Positions 24,522 to 33,506 of a DNA stretch of 64,000 nucleotides are shown here, piece after piece; position 1 is the stretch's first letter; each line of letters starts with the position of its first letter. The DNA comes from Streptomyces griseoflavus. Its GTDB lineage: Bacteria; Actinomycetota; Actinomycetes; Streptomycetales; Streptomycetaceae. The translations under genes and the position numbers were made by a program. The stretch lies in contig NZ_BMUC01000001.1 in NCBI RefSeq assembly GCF_014649995.1, positions 582,416 through 646,415 on the forward strand. The letters run 5' to 3'. The notes under the pieces are model-generated. The model did no database searches. It saw only the letters and a program-made list of their open reading frames with translations, and was not told the DNA's origin.

Positions 24522-25801
24522 TCGGTCGCCTCCGTGGTGTGCAGATGGTGCGAGAACAGGTCGAGCAGCCGGTCGCCGTCGCCGTGGCCGAGCAGCGTCC
24601 GCGACCAGCGCAGCGCCAGGTGGAGCCGCCCCGCGGTGGACGCGGTGGTGAAGGTGAGGCCGCGGGGCATCTGGGCCGGCGCCGAGAACCACACGGCACT
24701 CGCCCGGCCCGCCCCGTCCCCGAAGTCCAGCGCGTACGGGATGCGGCCGATGTTGCTCAGCAGCGTCGTCGACGTCCAGGGCGCCGCCACCCTGCGCAGG
24801 CCCCTGGTGAACGCCGCCCGGCAGGCGACCGGCGCCCAGGGGGAGGTGAGCAGCCGGGCGCCGTGGCCGAGCTGCGGGCGCGGCTGCGCCTTGAGCGCGC
24901 GGGTGCGCAGGGCGGTGCGGCGCAGCAGCCCCCGCAGGTCGCCCCCGTCCAGTTCCCCGGGCGCGAACGGCACCTCCACCAGCCGGGTGCCGTTGCCGAT
25001 GGGCATCGCGGCGTCCCGGGGACGGTCGTCGACCGGCATGGTGATGCGCAGGGGGCGGCGCGCCGCCCCGTGCTCCCGGTTCCAGTGGGCGATGGTCAGG
25101 GCGGTGGCGACCATGAGCTGGTCGTTGACGGTGTACGGGGAGCCCTTCGGCCGGTGCGGCAGTGCCAGCTCGGTGAGGAGCAGGCCGTTGCCCGGCGTCG
25201 CCTCCGGCGTGCCCCGCGCCACCCGGGCCGGCGGGGCCCAGTTCGAGGGCGTGTCCGGCGGGCCCTGCGGCGCGTCGGGGGGACGCACCGGCGGGGCGGC
25301 CGGGGCGTTGTCCCGGCCGCCGTAGAGCTCCGCGGCCGTGGCCAGCACGCGCAGGCAGGCGGGACCGTCCAGGGCGGTGTGGTTGACGGTGAGGACGAGC
25401 GCGGTGCCGGTGCCGTCCTGCCCGGCCACCACCTCCAGCCGGACCGGCGGGGACTGGGTGAGCGGGGGCGCCTGGGTGAGCGCCCGGCTCCGGGCGTCCC
25501 GTAGCGCGTCCTTCCCCGGCGGCGGGAAACTCACCACCTCCACGTCCGGTTCGTCGGTCAGCTCCCACTCGTAGCGGCGCCGGTACCAGGGCCCCGGCGC
25601 CTCCCGCGCGAGAGCGCGCGGGTGGCGCCGCAGCGCCTCGGTGAACGCCTTGCGGATGCGCCCGGGGTCGAGGTCCCCCGGGAGGCGCACCTCGATGAGC
25701 ACCGTGTTCGGCTCCGCCTCCCGGTCGCAGTGCCGTGACACCTCGTCGACGACGGGGAAGGGGACGCGGAGGGGCGTGGTCGTACGGTCCCGCGTGGTCA
25801 T
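24518..25801 (-). CDS. Condensation-domain-like acyltransferase (PapA/WES-type fold)
   Basis: 427 residues, starting by ATGA overlap with the AftD-like gene. The fold is that of chloramphenicol-acetyltransferase-like condensation/PapA enzymes. The active-site motif is N140-H141-T-A-L-D145-G146, so the catalytic His and Asp are kept and the first His of HHxxxDG is Asn. A DFGWG-like motif appears as ALDFGDG near the C-terminus. There are no adenylation or carrier domains, so it is not part of an NRPS. It probably transfers an acyl group to a sugar or lipid hydroxyl. An inactive scaffold is less likely. Confidence 0.78.
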   Translation of the reverse strand: MTTRDRTTTPLRVPFPVVDEVSRHCDREAEPNTVLIEVRLPGDLDPGRIRKAFTEALRRHPRALAREAPGPWYRRRYEWELTDEPDVEVVSFPPPGKDALRDARSRALTQAPPLTQSPPVRLEVVAGQDGTGTALVLTVNHTALDGPACLRVLATAAELYGGRDNAPAAPPVRPPDAPQGPPDTPSNWAPPARVARGTPEATPGNGLLLTELALPHRPKGSPYTVNDQLMVATALTIAHWNREHGAARRPLRITMPVDDRPRDAAMPIGNGTRLVEVPFAPGELDGGDLRGLLRRTALRTRALKAQPRPQLGHGARLLTSPWAPVACRAAFTRGLRRVAAPWTSTTLLSNIGRIPYALDFGDGAGRASAVWFSAPAQMPRGLTFTTASTAGRLHLALRWSRTLLGHGDGDRLLDLFSHHLHTTEATE

Positions 25802-28800
25802 ACGGTCCCGCCCCCTCCCGGGCCGCTCCCCGGCGCGGGCGGCGGCACGAACGGACGCGCCCGCGGGGCGGAGGGCGGCGGTGGCGCCGGATGCGGTCCG
25901 GCGGCGGGCGCCGGCCCGGCGACCGGCGGCAGGACCGCCGTGGCGGCCGGTCCGCCGTCGGGACGTCCGCCGTCAGGGTGTCCGTCGTACGGACGCCCGT
26001 CGTCCGGGTGTGCGCCGTCCGGGTTCCGCTCGCGCGACCCGCCCAGGCTCACCAGGGCGGCGAACAAGCCGGTCAGCGCCAGCAGCTGGGCGACATGGCC
26101 GTAGGCTCCCTCGCCCGCGCCCACCGGCTCGCCCGCGCCGAGCGCCGCCGTGACACCCGCTCCCGCGAGCCCGGCGAAGGCGATCGGCACCAGCAGCGCG
26201 GGCCGGCGTGACGCGAGGACCGCCAGGGCCGGCACCAGCAGCGCCCACCAGCCCGCGATCACCACGCCCACCAGGGTCAGCGCCACCGCGCCGAGCCACA
26301 GCCCGGGCGCCGGAGGCACCGGCTGCGGCGCGTCGGGGTTGCCGGCGTTGCGGCGCCACAGGGCCAGACCGATCAGCACCGCGATCCCGGCCCCGCTCCC
26401 GATCAGCCCGGCGTCGTACGTGGTCGCCGGCTCGTAGGACAGCTTGACCGTGCCGCCCTCGCCCGCCGGGATGCGCCAGCCCTGCTGCCAGCCGTCCAGC
26501 CGCAGCGGGGTGAGTTCCTCGCCGTTCAGCGTGGCCTTCCAGCCGTCGTTGTGGTTCTCGTACATCGTGAGGTAGGAGGCCGCTCCCGCGCCGACGCCCA
26601 CCTCGCGCCGGTCGCCGAGCCAGTCCTGGATCCTCAGCTCACGCTCGGCGGCCGAGGCATCCGGCACGGTCCCGCGGGTCAGGGTCACCTCGGTGAGCGC
26701 CAGCGGGCCCGCGTCGCCGCCCTCCACCCGGTGCGTTCCGGCCGCCAGCTCCAGCGCGGGGCCGTCGGACCCGTCCCGGCACGGCGTCACCCGGACCGGA
26801 CGCCGCTCCACCAGGTCGCGCACGGTGCCCCGCACGCTCGTCTCGTACGGCGTGCCGTCCACCGTCAGCGCGGGGCCCTTGCCGCACTCCAGGGCGAACT
26901 CCCTGCTGCCGTCCGGCTGCTTCGTGCGGTAGCCGTCGAGGGCGGGGACGTACGCCTCCGTCAGGCCCACCGGCAGTTGCATGTCCGCGTCGACCGCCGG
27001 GTTGTGCACGGTGAGCGGCGCGGTCCGGGTGACCGTGATGTCGAGACGGTCGGTGGTGATCGCGGGGAAGCGGACCCAGCCGTTGTCGTCGACGGCGGCG
27101 GTCGCCGCGCCGTCCGGGGAGCTGATCTGCACCTCGGAGGCCCGGGCGGACAGCCCGCCGGCCGGGGCCAGCACCAGTTCGCCGACCGCCTGCTTGCCCG
27201 TCCAGCTCAGGTGGACGGTGGGCTTCCCGCCCGCGATCCACGCGGTGGTCAGGTCCCCGTCGGTGAGGTTGCGCGCGGACAGTCCCGCGCCGAGCCGGGC
27301 CGTGGAGTCGGCGGTGGCGGTGATCCGGTCGCGCTGCTCGGGCGCCACCTCGTACAGCAGCCGGTCCAGTGCCTCGCCGGGCACCGCCACCGCGCTCGCC
27401 GTCACCTCGTAGGCGCCCGGCGTGCCCGTGTCGAACTGCCGGTGCAGCCCCGCCTCGCTGCCCGTGAGGGACATCCCGGTGGGGTCGGCGGCACGGTGCA
27501 GGGAGACGATCTGCGCCGTGGCGGTGGACCGCTCCGCGTCGGTCGGCAGCCGCAGCAGCCGGGTCACCCGGACGTCGGGCAGGCCGACCTCGGAGAAGCC
27601 CGCACCGGTGAGTCCGGGACGCTCGGCCGTCGAGTCGACGATCGTCAGCTTCATCCAGTCCGTCGGCCCGGCGGGCGCCTTGACCTGCTGCTCGGTGCCG
27701 TTGGCCCGCAGGAAGGAGGTCGCGGAGCCGTTCTCCGTCTCCACCCGCACGCGGGTCGCCGCCGCCCGCACGCCGTCCTGCGGCAGCGGGGTGAGGCCGA
27801 TGGAGTCCGGCATGTCGTAGGCGCCGTCGAAGGCGATCCGCAGCCACTGCCCGTCCGGGGAGCCGTGCGCGCCCTCGGCCCACGCGGTGTCCGGGTTGCC
27901 GTCGAAGGCGTTCACCGGGTCGTACTGCGGCAGGTGGAACAGCCAGTTGCCGTAGGAGGACGCCGTCACCGAGTCCGCGCCGCGCAGTTCGGCCACCGTC
28001 TGGTGGTCCAGGCCCTCGTTCGGCAGGATCTGGCGCGGGCGTTCCCCCGCGTCCTGGGCGGCGTCCGGTGCGTTGCGCTCGTCCGCCGTGTACGTGTACG
28101 AGGTGTTGGCGTTGACCAGCCCGAACCGGGTGTCCGCCCGCCGCAGCCCGTCGCCGATCACCTGCACCGGCGGCGTGCCGAGCCCCGGGTGCGCGTCCCC
28201 GGTCAGTACGGCGGGCCGGCCCCGCAGCCGGTCCGCGAGCGGCAGCAGCGCCTCGGGACCGCCGGACACCACGGCGGTGTCGGCGACCGGCAGCAGCCGG
28301 GCCTGGCCGGGCCGCTGGACGTTCGTACCGGCCGGGCGGTAGATCTCCACCGCCCGCTGCCGCGGATACAGGCCCTCGACCTGCAGCGGGGTGCCGGGCG
28401 CGATCACCCCGCCGGTCATCACCGGACCGAGTCCCTTGGCCCGCTGGTACCCGGACTGCTCCAGGGTGCGCTTGACCGTCGCCGTCGGCACCTGGCCGAT
28501 CTGGTCGGGGTCGAGGTCGTTGCGGACGACGACGTAGTGGATGCCCGCCCGGCTCAGGTAGTCGGCCAGACCCGGCACCGCGCTGCCGGTCAGCAGTGCC
28601 CGTTCCACCGCGTCCATGGCGCGCCGGTTGCCGGGGGTGCCGAACGGCACGTAGTCGCGCTGCGCCCAGCGGGAGTCGGCGACCACGTCCAGCGGCTGGT
28701 CGATGGTCGACCCCCAGGTGTGGATGCCGTGCGCGGTCGCGGGGACGACCAGGGCACGAGAGTCGGGGGAGTTCTTCTTCAGCCAGTCGGCCGTCGCCTG

Positions 28801-30141
28801 CCAGTACTTGGGGATCTCCTGGAACGAACCGGGGGTGAGGATCGACCCGTTGAGGTACGGCCACAGCAGCCCGGGCAGGACGAGCACCGCCGCGATCAGC
28901 GGTGCGAACCGCCGGACGCGCACCCGATGGGTCCCGCGTGCCTGCGCCGACACCCCCACCAGGTGCGCCAGCCCCAGGAAGAACGCCAGCGCCAGCCCTG
29001 TCTGGAACTTGTAGATGTTGCGGAACGGCGCCAGCCAGCCGTCCAGCCAGCCCTGCGCCACCGAGTGGAACGGCGCACCGAACGCGCCTCCGTAACCGGC
29101 CAGCAGCACCAGCGCCGCGACCAGCACGGTCAGCACCAGCCAGCGCCGCTCGGGCATGTCCCGCCGGGCCAGCCCGGCGAGCCCCAGCGCGGCCGCGAGC
29201 GCCGAGCAGACGATCACCAGCGCCGACGAGGCGACCGCCCAGCCGGCCGGCAGCCACGCCTCACCGAAGTTCAGGTAGGCGACCCAGTTGCCGGCGCCGC
29301 GCAGCGCCTCGGTCGCCGCCATCGTGTCCGTCGTCGTCCGCGACGTCTCGATGTACGGGAGGAAGTTCTCGCCGTGCGCCCCGAGCAGCAGCAGCGGTAT
29401 CCACCACCAGGCGGTCGCCACGATCATCGCCGGCGTCCACCAGGCGATCAGCTTGCGCTGCCGCGGCCCCGGCGGGCGGGAGAGCAGGTACAGCCCGACG
29501 GGCAGCAGGGACGCCAGCGTCGAGGCGGCGTTGACCCCGCCCATGAAGGGCACCAGGAGCGCCGAACGCAGCGCGGCGACCCTGGCCGTGTACCGCTCGT
29601 CCGTCAAGGGCAGCAGCACCCACGGCAGCAGCGCGCCGGGCAGCGCGGCGGCCGACGTGGAGCCGACGACCGTCGTGAACACCGGCCACAGCGCGTACGC
29701 GGTCGCCGCGAGCAGCCGCGACGCGCCGCTGCCCACGCGCAGCCGCTCCGCCAGCCGCAGCGCGCCCCAGAACGCCACCGACACGATCAGCGACATCCAC
29801 AGCCGCTCGGCCAGCCACACCGGCAGCTGCGCCGCGTCGGCCAGCCAGTAGAACGGCAGCATCGGCCACACGTAGCCGATGTACTGGTCGGAGATCCCGC
29901 CGAACGAGCCCCGGTTGTGCCACAACTGGCCCAGGTCCGACAGGAACTGCCCCGGGTCGACGGTGACGCCGAGCTTGGTGTCGAAGGTCTGGCGCCCCGG
30001 CTGGGCCGCCACGAACAGGACGAACACCACCGCCCAGAAGCCGAGCAGCCAGCGGCGCGACCGCGGGCCCTCGGGAGGGCCCGCGGTGGCTCTGCGTGAA
30101 GGAACGGCTGCCGGAGGGGGAGCCTGGACCGTGGTCGTCAT
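25798..30141 (-). CDS. AftD-like membrane glycosyltransferase (DUF3367, GT-C fold)
   Basis: 1447 residues, ATG overlapping the upstream methyltransferase stop. The N-terminal 450 residues hold about 11 membrane helices with the GT-C features FDTKLGVTVDPGQFLSDLG in the first outer loop and SDQYIGYVWPMLPFYW. A very long extracellular part (about 480-1330) has beta-sandwich and carbohydrate-binding-like modules, e.g. GNPDTAWAEGAHGSPDGQWL, and more helices end the protein with a Pro-rich tail. This is the layout of mycobacterial alpha-(1,3)-arabinofuranosyltransferase AftD, which uses decaprenyl-phosphate arabinose. It is the core of this operon and should work on the outer face of the membrane. 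Confidence 0.85.
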   Translation of the reverse strand: MTTTVQAPPPAAVPSRRATAGPPEGPRSRRWLLGFWAVVFVLFVAAQPGRQTFDTKLGVTVDPGQFLSDLGQLWHNRGSFGGISDQYIGYVWPMLPFYWLADAAQLPVWLAERLWMSLIVSVAFWGALRLAERLRVGSGASRLLAATAYALWPVFTTVVGSTSAAALPGALLPWVLLPLTDERYTARVAALRSALLVPFMGGVNAASTLASLLPVGLYLLSRPPGPRQRKLIAWWTPAMIVATAWWWIPLLLLGAHGENFLPYIETSRTTTDTMAATEALRGAGNWVAYLNFGEAWLPAGWAVASSALVIVCSALAAALGLAGLARRDMPERRWLVLTVLVAALVLLAGYGGAFGAPFHSVAQGWLDGWLAPFRNIYKFQTGLALAFFLGLAHLVGVSAQARGTHRVRVRRFAPLIAAVLVLPGLLWPYLNGSILTPGSFQEIPKYWQATADWLKKNSPDSRALVVPATAHGIHTWGSTIDQPLDVVADSRWAQRDYVPFGTPGNRRAMDAVERALLTGSAVPGLADYLSRAGIHYVVVRNDLDPDQIGQVPTATVKRTLEQSGYQRAKGLGPVMTGGVIAPGTPLQVEGLYPRQRAVEIYRPAGTNVQRPGQARLLPVADTAVVSGGPEALLPLADRLRGRPAVLTGDAHPGLGTPPVQVIGDGLRRADTRFGLVNANTSYTYTADERNAPDAAQDAGERPRQILPNEGLDHQTVAELRGADSVTASSYGNWLFHLPQYDPVNAFDGNPDTAWAEGAHGSPDGQWLRIAFDGAYDMPDSIGLTPLPQDGVRAAATRVRVETENGSATSFLRANGTEQQVKAPAGPTDWMKLTIVDSTAERPGLTGAGFSEVGLPDVRVTRLLRLPTDAERSTATAQIVSLHRAADPTGMSLTGSEAGLHRQFDTGTPGAYEVTASAVAVPGEALDRLLYEVAPEQRDRITATADSTARLGAGLSARNLTDGDLTTAWIAGGKPTVHLSWTGKQAVGELVLAPAGGLSARASEVQISSPDGAATAAVDDNGWVRFPAITTDRLDITVTRTAPLTVHNPAVDADMQLPVGLTEAYVPALDGYRTKQPDGSREFALECGKGPALTVDGTPYETSVRGTVRDLVERRPVRVTPCRDGSDGPALELAAGTHRVEGGDAGPLALTEVTLTRGTVPDASAAERELRIQDWLGDRREVGVGAGAASYLTMYENHNDGWKATLNGEELTPLRLDGWQQGWRIPAGEGGTVKLSYEPATTYDAGLIGSGAGIAVLIGLALWRRNAGNPDAPQPVPPAPGLWLGAVALTLVGVVIAGWWALLVPALAVLASRRPALLVPIAFAGLAGAGVTAALGAGEPVGAGEGAYGHVAQLLALTGLFAALVSLGGSRERNPDGAHPDDGRPYDGHPDGGRPDGGPAATAVLPPVAGPAPAAGPHPAPPPPSAPRARPFVPPPAPGSGPGGGGTV

Positions 30142-30863
30142 TCGGGACACCGCCGGAGGATGAGGAGGAGGTTCCAGGTGGCGAACTCGCGCAGACCGGG
30201 CACCTTGACCACGGTCCGCGTGAGGAACGGCCAGTAACGGGAGCGCGCCGACACGATCCGCACGTCGTCGCGGGACCGCACCTGCCGCAGGGTGGTGCCG
30301 ATGTGCACCGGGAAGAGGTTCTCGCCGAGCGTGTGCTTGGCGGGTCTGCCGGTACGGCGCCGGTAGCGGGCGCGGGCCCGCTCGGCGCCGAAGTAGTGCC
30401 AGGGCGCCCACTCGTGACCGCCCCACGGGGACAGCCAGTTGGTGAACGACACATAGATCAGTCCGCCGGGCCGGGTCACCCGGGCCAGCTCGCTGAGGAA
30501 CGTCTGGGGATCGGCCACGTGCTCCAGCACGTTGGAGGTGAAGGTGACGTCCGCCGACCCGTCGGCCAGCGGCAGCAGGTATCCGTCCGCCACCACGGTG
30601 CCCTCGGGGGGTTTCCCGCCCAGCTCGCCCACATCGGGTTCGAAGAGGTAGGCGTACGCCCCGCGCCGGCGGAACTCGTCGGTGAAGTACCCGCTCCCGC
30701 CGCCGACGTCCACGACCACCCGCCCGGCCACCGGCCCGCCGTACGCCTCGACCTGGTCGGCGGCGTCACGGGCGAGGAGCGAGTAACAGGCGTCGGGTTC
30801 CTTCTGCTCGCGCAGGAAGGCACGGAAGAGGGCGACGGAACGCCGGAGCGAGGGATCCTTCAC
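30138..30863 (-). CDS. Class I SAM-dependent methyltransferase
   Basis: 241 residues, GTG start overlapping the glycosyltransferase stop (GTGA). Motif I is VVVDVGGGSGYFTDEFRRRG near 66-85, followed by YLFEPDVGELGG. Then come ADVTFTSNVLEHVADPQTFL and RVTRPGGLIYVSFTN. The C-terminal part has aromatic residues around SRYWPFLTRTVVKVPGLREF. From memory, a methyltransferase of this type also sits near DUF3068 and GT4 genes in the M. tuberculosis Rv0224c-Rv0227c area; this should be verified. Confidence 0.87.
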   Translation of the reverse strand: MKDPSLRRSVALFRAFLREQKEPDACYSLLARDAADQVEAYGGPVAGRVVVDVGGGSGYFTDEFRRRGAYAYLFEPDVGELGGKPPEGTVVADGYLLPLADGSADVTFTSNVLEHVADPQTFLSELARVTRPGGLIYVSFTNWLSPWGGHEWAPWHYFGAERARARYRRRTGRPAKHTLGENLFPVHIGTTLRQVRSRDDVRIVSARSRYWPFLTRTVVKVPGLREFATWNLLLILRRCPE

Positions 30864-32047
30864 GGCGCGCAGCCCCGAACCGCCTCACGGGCGACCGCCC
30901 GGAACCGCTGCACCGTGTGCTCCCAGCGGTAGGCCGCCGCGTGCTCCCGGGCTGTCTTGCCCATCAGCTCCCGCCGGTCCCCGGCGAGCGTCAGCGACAT
31001 CCAGGCGGCCGCGAACGAGGACTCGCCGCCTGCCAGCACGCCCGTCTCGCCGTCCCGTACGGAATCCCGCAGCCCGGGGACGTCGAAGGCGACCGCCGGG
31101 GTCTCCCGCGCCGCCGCCTCGGTGACGACGAGGCCCCACCCCTCCACGGCGGAGGGGTGCAGCAACAGCCAGGCCTCGCACAGCAGCCGGTGCTTCTCCG
31201 CTTCGGAGACGTGCCCGGTGAACCGGACGCCGGGACCGGCCATCCGCTCCAGCCGTTCCCGTTCCGGACCGTCGCCGACGATCACCAGCCGGCCGCCGGT
31301 GACGGGCCGCACCCGCTCCCAGAGCCGCAGCAGCAGATCGATCCGCTTGTACTCGACGAGCCGGCCCACCGCCACGAACAGCGGTTCCGGGGAACGGTCG
31401 GCGAGCGGTCCCGGCTCGGCCACACCGTTGTGCACGACGCGTATCCGCTCCCGCGGTACGCCGATGCCGCGCAGCGCCTGGGCCGTGGACGGTGAGACGG
31501 CGACGACCAGCCCGTGCCGGCGGGAACCGGTGAGCGCCCAGTGCTCGAGCCGTCGGCCGATCCGTGCGGCCGGGGCCAGCGGGCCGCCGAACCGCATCTT
31601 CCACAGATCGGTGTGCACGTGGTTGACCAGGCACAGGGTGGGTCCGCGGTGCCACAGCGGTGTCAGGTACGGCATCCCGTTGCACACCTCGACCAGCAGG
31701 TCGCAGTCGCCGACCTGACGGGCGAAGGCGGAACGGGCACGCAGGTAGTGGCCGTACGCCCCGCCCGCCGACACCACCCGGTAGTCACGGTAGGCCGCGG
31801 GCCCTCCGCACAGCAGGGTGACCTGGTGGCCCAGTCGGGTCAGCCCGTCGGCAAGCCGGTCGACCAGCAGCTCGGAGCCGCCGGCGGACGGATTGCCCAG
31901 GTCGCGGTGGGCGAGGAAGACGATCCGGCGCGGATGCGGGGGGAGCGCCGGAGCGTGCTGCGACGCGCCGGGGCGCGCGGTGGGGTGGGTGTCCCCCTGC
32001 TCGGGCGGGGGCGCGAGCGGGGGACGGGACGGCACGTGCTGGGGCAT
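30860..32047 (-). CDS. GT4 family glycosyltransferase
   Basis: 395 residues. After a Pro-rich N-terminal tail of about 38 residues comes the GT-B fold: RRIVFLAHRDLGNPSAGGSE, the acceptor domain, then the donor domain with FVAVGRLVEYKRIDLLLRLWE, RLVIVGDGPERERLE and the E-x7-E motif in HPSAVEGWGLVVTEAAARE. This is a retaining, nucleotide-sugar-using cytoplasmic enzyme. It is the first gene of the overlapping set and would make the first intracellular glycosylation. A shorter start within the Pro-rich tail is possible. Confidence 0.9.
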   Translation of the reverse strand: MPQHVPSRPPLAPPPEQGDTHPTARPGASQHAPALPPHPRRIVFLAHRDLGNPSAGGSELLVDRLADGLTRLGHQVTLLCGGPAAYRDYRVVSAGGAYGHYLRARSAFARQVGDCDLLVEVCNGMPYLTPLWHRGPTLCLVNHVHTDLWKMRFGGPLAPAARIGRRLEHWALTGSRRHGLVVAVSPSTAQALRGIGVPRERIRVVHNGVAEPGPLADRSPEPLFVAVGRLVEYKRIDLLLRLWERVRPVTGGRLVIVGDGPERERLERMAGPGVRFTGHVSEAEKHRLLCEAWLLLHPSAVEGWGLVVTEAAARETPAVAFDVPGLRDSVRDGETGVLAGGESSFAAAWMSLTLAGDRRELMGKTAREHAAAYRWEHTVQRFRAVAREAVRGCAP

Positions 32048-32090
32048 CGGTGCTCCAACTCGTCTCGGGGAACTCGGCGTGGGGAACGCG

Positions 32091-32146
32091 AGGACGTGAG
32101 GATGTGAGGACGTGAGGACGTGAGGAGGTCAGGTCGTGAGGAGGTG
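32091..32146. repeat. 8-bp tandem repeat, seven units
   Basis: Seven consecutive 8-mers based on AGGACGTG: AGGACGTG, AGGATGTG, AGGACGTG, AGGACGTG, AGGAGGTC, AGGTCGTG, AGGAGGTG. The array lies 44 bp ahead of the glycosyltransferase start, in its leader. Copy number change by slippage could alter expression. The rest of the 256-bp gap (32048-32303) shows no gene and no confident promoter. Confidence 0.75.
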
Positions 32147-32303
32147 GGGTGGGAATGAGCCTTCGGTGGGGCTCGTCGGGGTTCCTGGGTGAAGGGTGTG
32201 GACGGACCGTGGTTGGGTGGGGATTGGACAGTTTTCGCCCCGCCGTTCCGCACGGCTACTCACGCACGTGACAATTTCCGGCTTTTCTTACTCGTGAGTC
32301 ACT

Positions 32304-33293
32304 TCATTGGGTGAGGGTCGGCCGGGGCGTACCGGACACATCCGGATCTTCGGTGACCTTCCGGCCGCGTATCACCAGAGCGCCACCGAGCACCGCCAGG
32401 ACGAATCCCGCCACGGCGGCGCCGACCGGCAGCGTCTCCCCGACCAGCTCGAGCCGGCCGCTGTCGTCCTTGGCCTGCCGCACGGCCTCCTTCTGCGTCT
32501 CGTCCGTGAACGAGACGCCCTTCTCGGCGTCCAGCAGCACCACCGCGTCCTTGTCCCCGCCCGGCGCCCGCAGGGTCTGCCGGGGGCTGGTCCGCGCGTA
32601 GATGACCCGTCCGGTGCGCTGGTCGACGATCAGCTCCACGCCGTGGTTGGAGTACCACTCCTCGGCCGGCACCTGCGGCCGCTCCGGCTGACCCACGAGG
32701 CTCCCCGGCACCATCCGGGTGCCGGACCGGGTCGGCGACACCGAGCCGGTGAACCGGTAACCGGTGTAGCCCTGGACCTTCTCCGTGCCCCGGTAGCGCA
32801 GGACGACCGTGTCGCGGAGGGTGTTGTCCCACCACTGGTAGGAGCGCTTCTGCACGTCGAAGGGGAACTTCAGGTACGCCTCGCCCTGGATGTCCGGCTT
32901 CGCGTCGCAGCACCGCACCGGCTCGGTGGTCTTGCGGTCCAGCACCCAGCGGTGCGGGGTGAAGCTCAGGGCGTCGTGCGGGTCGGCGGCCGGCAGGGAC
33001 TTGTCCGTGTCGACGGAGGTCGTCACGTCCCACACCGCGTTGCCGCTGCGTTCGCTCTCCGCGACGTTGCCGCGCACCCGCTGGGTGATGGTGATCTTCT
33101 GGTCGGGAACGGTCTCGACCTTCTCCAGGTCGAAGACGCTGCCCCGGCCGGTGTAGACGGCGGTGGTGTCGATGTCCACCGGGTTCACCGCCGCGCGTGG
33201 TTCCACGTACCAGGCGAACAGCGGGGCCAGGACCAGCAGAAACGTGCCGAGACCCAGCAGGACGAGGGAGAAGGGGGAAGCTGTACGGCGCAT
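32304..33293 (-). CDS. DUF3068 (PorA-like family) envelope protein
   Basis: 329 residues. An N-terminal membrane helix (PFSLVLLGLGTFLLVLAPLFAW) is followed by a large extracellular domain with many beta strands (VDIDTTAVYTGRGSVFDLE, YTGYRFTGSVSP) and a second helix near the C-terminus (VGAAVAGFVLAVLGGALVI), with a short cytoplasmic tail. This is the DUF3068 layout. Such genes occur next to glycosyltransferases and aftD-like genes in actinobacteria; the function is unknown. It is 256 bp ahead of the GT4 gene, in the same direction and with its own strong promoter, so it may be the first gene of the whole operon. Confidence 0.85.
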   Translation of the reverse strand: MRRTASPFSLVLLGLGTFLLVLAPLFAWYVEPRAAVNPVDIDTTAVYTGRGSVFDLEKVETVPDQKITITQRVRGNVAESERSGNAVWDVTTSVDTDKSLPAADPHDALSFTPHRWVLDRKTTEPVRCCDAKPDIQGEAYLKFPFDVQKRSYQWWDNTLRDTVVLRYRGTEKVQGYTGYRFTGSVSPTRSGTRMVPGSLVGQPERPQVPAEEWYSNHGVELIVDQRTGRVIYARTSPRQTLRAPGGDKDAVVLLDAEKGVSFTDETQKEAVRQAKDDSGRLELVGETLPVGAAVAGFVLAVLGGALVIRGRKVTEDPDVSGTPRPTLTQ

Positions 33294-33390
33294 CCGGGTA
33301 CTCCAGAGGATCGGGACGGCTCGGCGCGTTCGGGCCGGAGCCGTTCAGGAAGGTGCGCGTGCGGGAGTCCCCACCCCCTACGGGCTGGGA

Positions 33391-33419
33391 ACCGTATGCG
33401 CCCCTTGACGGAGTGTCAA
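33391..33419 (-). promoter_or_regulatory. Strong predicted promoter of the DUF3068 gene
   Basis: On the minus strand TTGACA (33414-33419), a 17-nt spacer and TACGGT (33391-33396) make a near-consensus housekeeping promoter. The leader would be about 90 nt. The opposite strand carries TTGACG at 33405-33410, so promoters for the small plus-strand gene may overlap this one. Confidence 0.7.
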
Positions 33420-33506
33420 TGTCATGTCGACACTGTGGGGCGACACACGGGGGTGGCCGGTCACCGTGGGGGTGGGGAACCTCCCGACTGAGAGGCTGAC
33501 CCGGAG

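Noticed and set aside
30142-30426. A 95-residue N-terminal extension of the AftD-like protein
   Set aside because: The extra sequence is Arg/Pro-rich and lies inside the methyltransferase gene; ATG 30141 overlaps the preceding stop in the usual operon manner and starts a normal N-terminus before the first helix.
32091-32146. CRISPR-like array
   Set aside because: The repeat unit is only 8 bp and there are no spacers or cas genes.
21195-33293. A non-ribosomal peptide or other secondary-metabolite cluster
   Set aside because: The condensation-fold protein stands alone; there is no adenylation, carrier, ketosynthase or thioesterase gene. Sugar- and envelope-type enzymes dominate.
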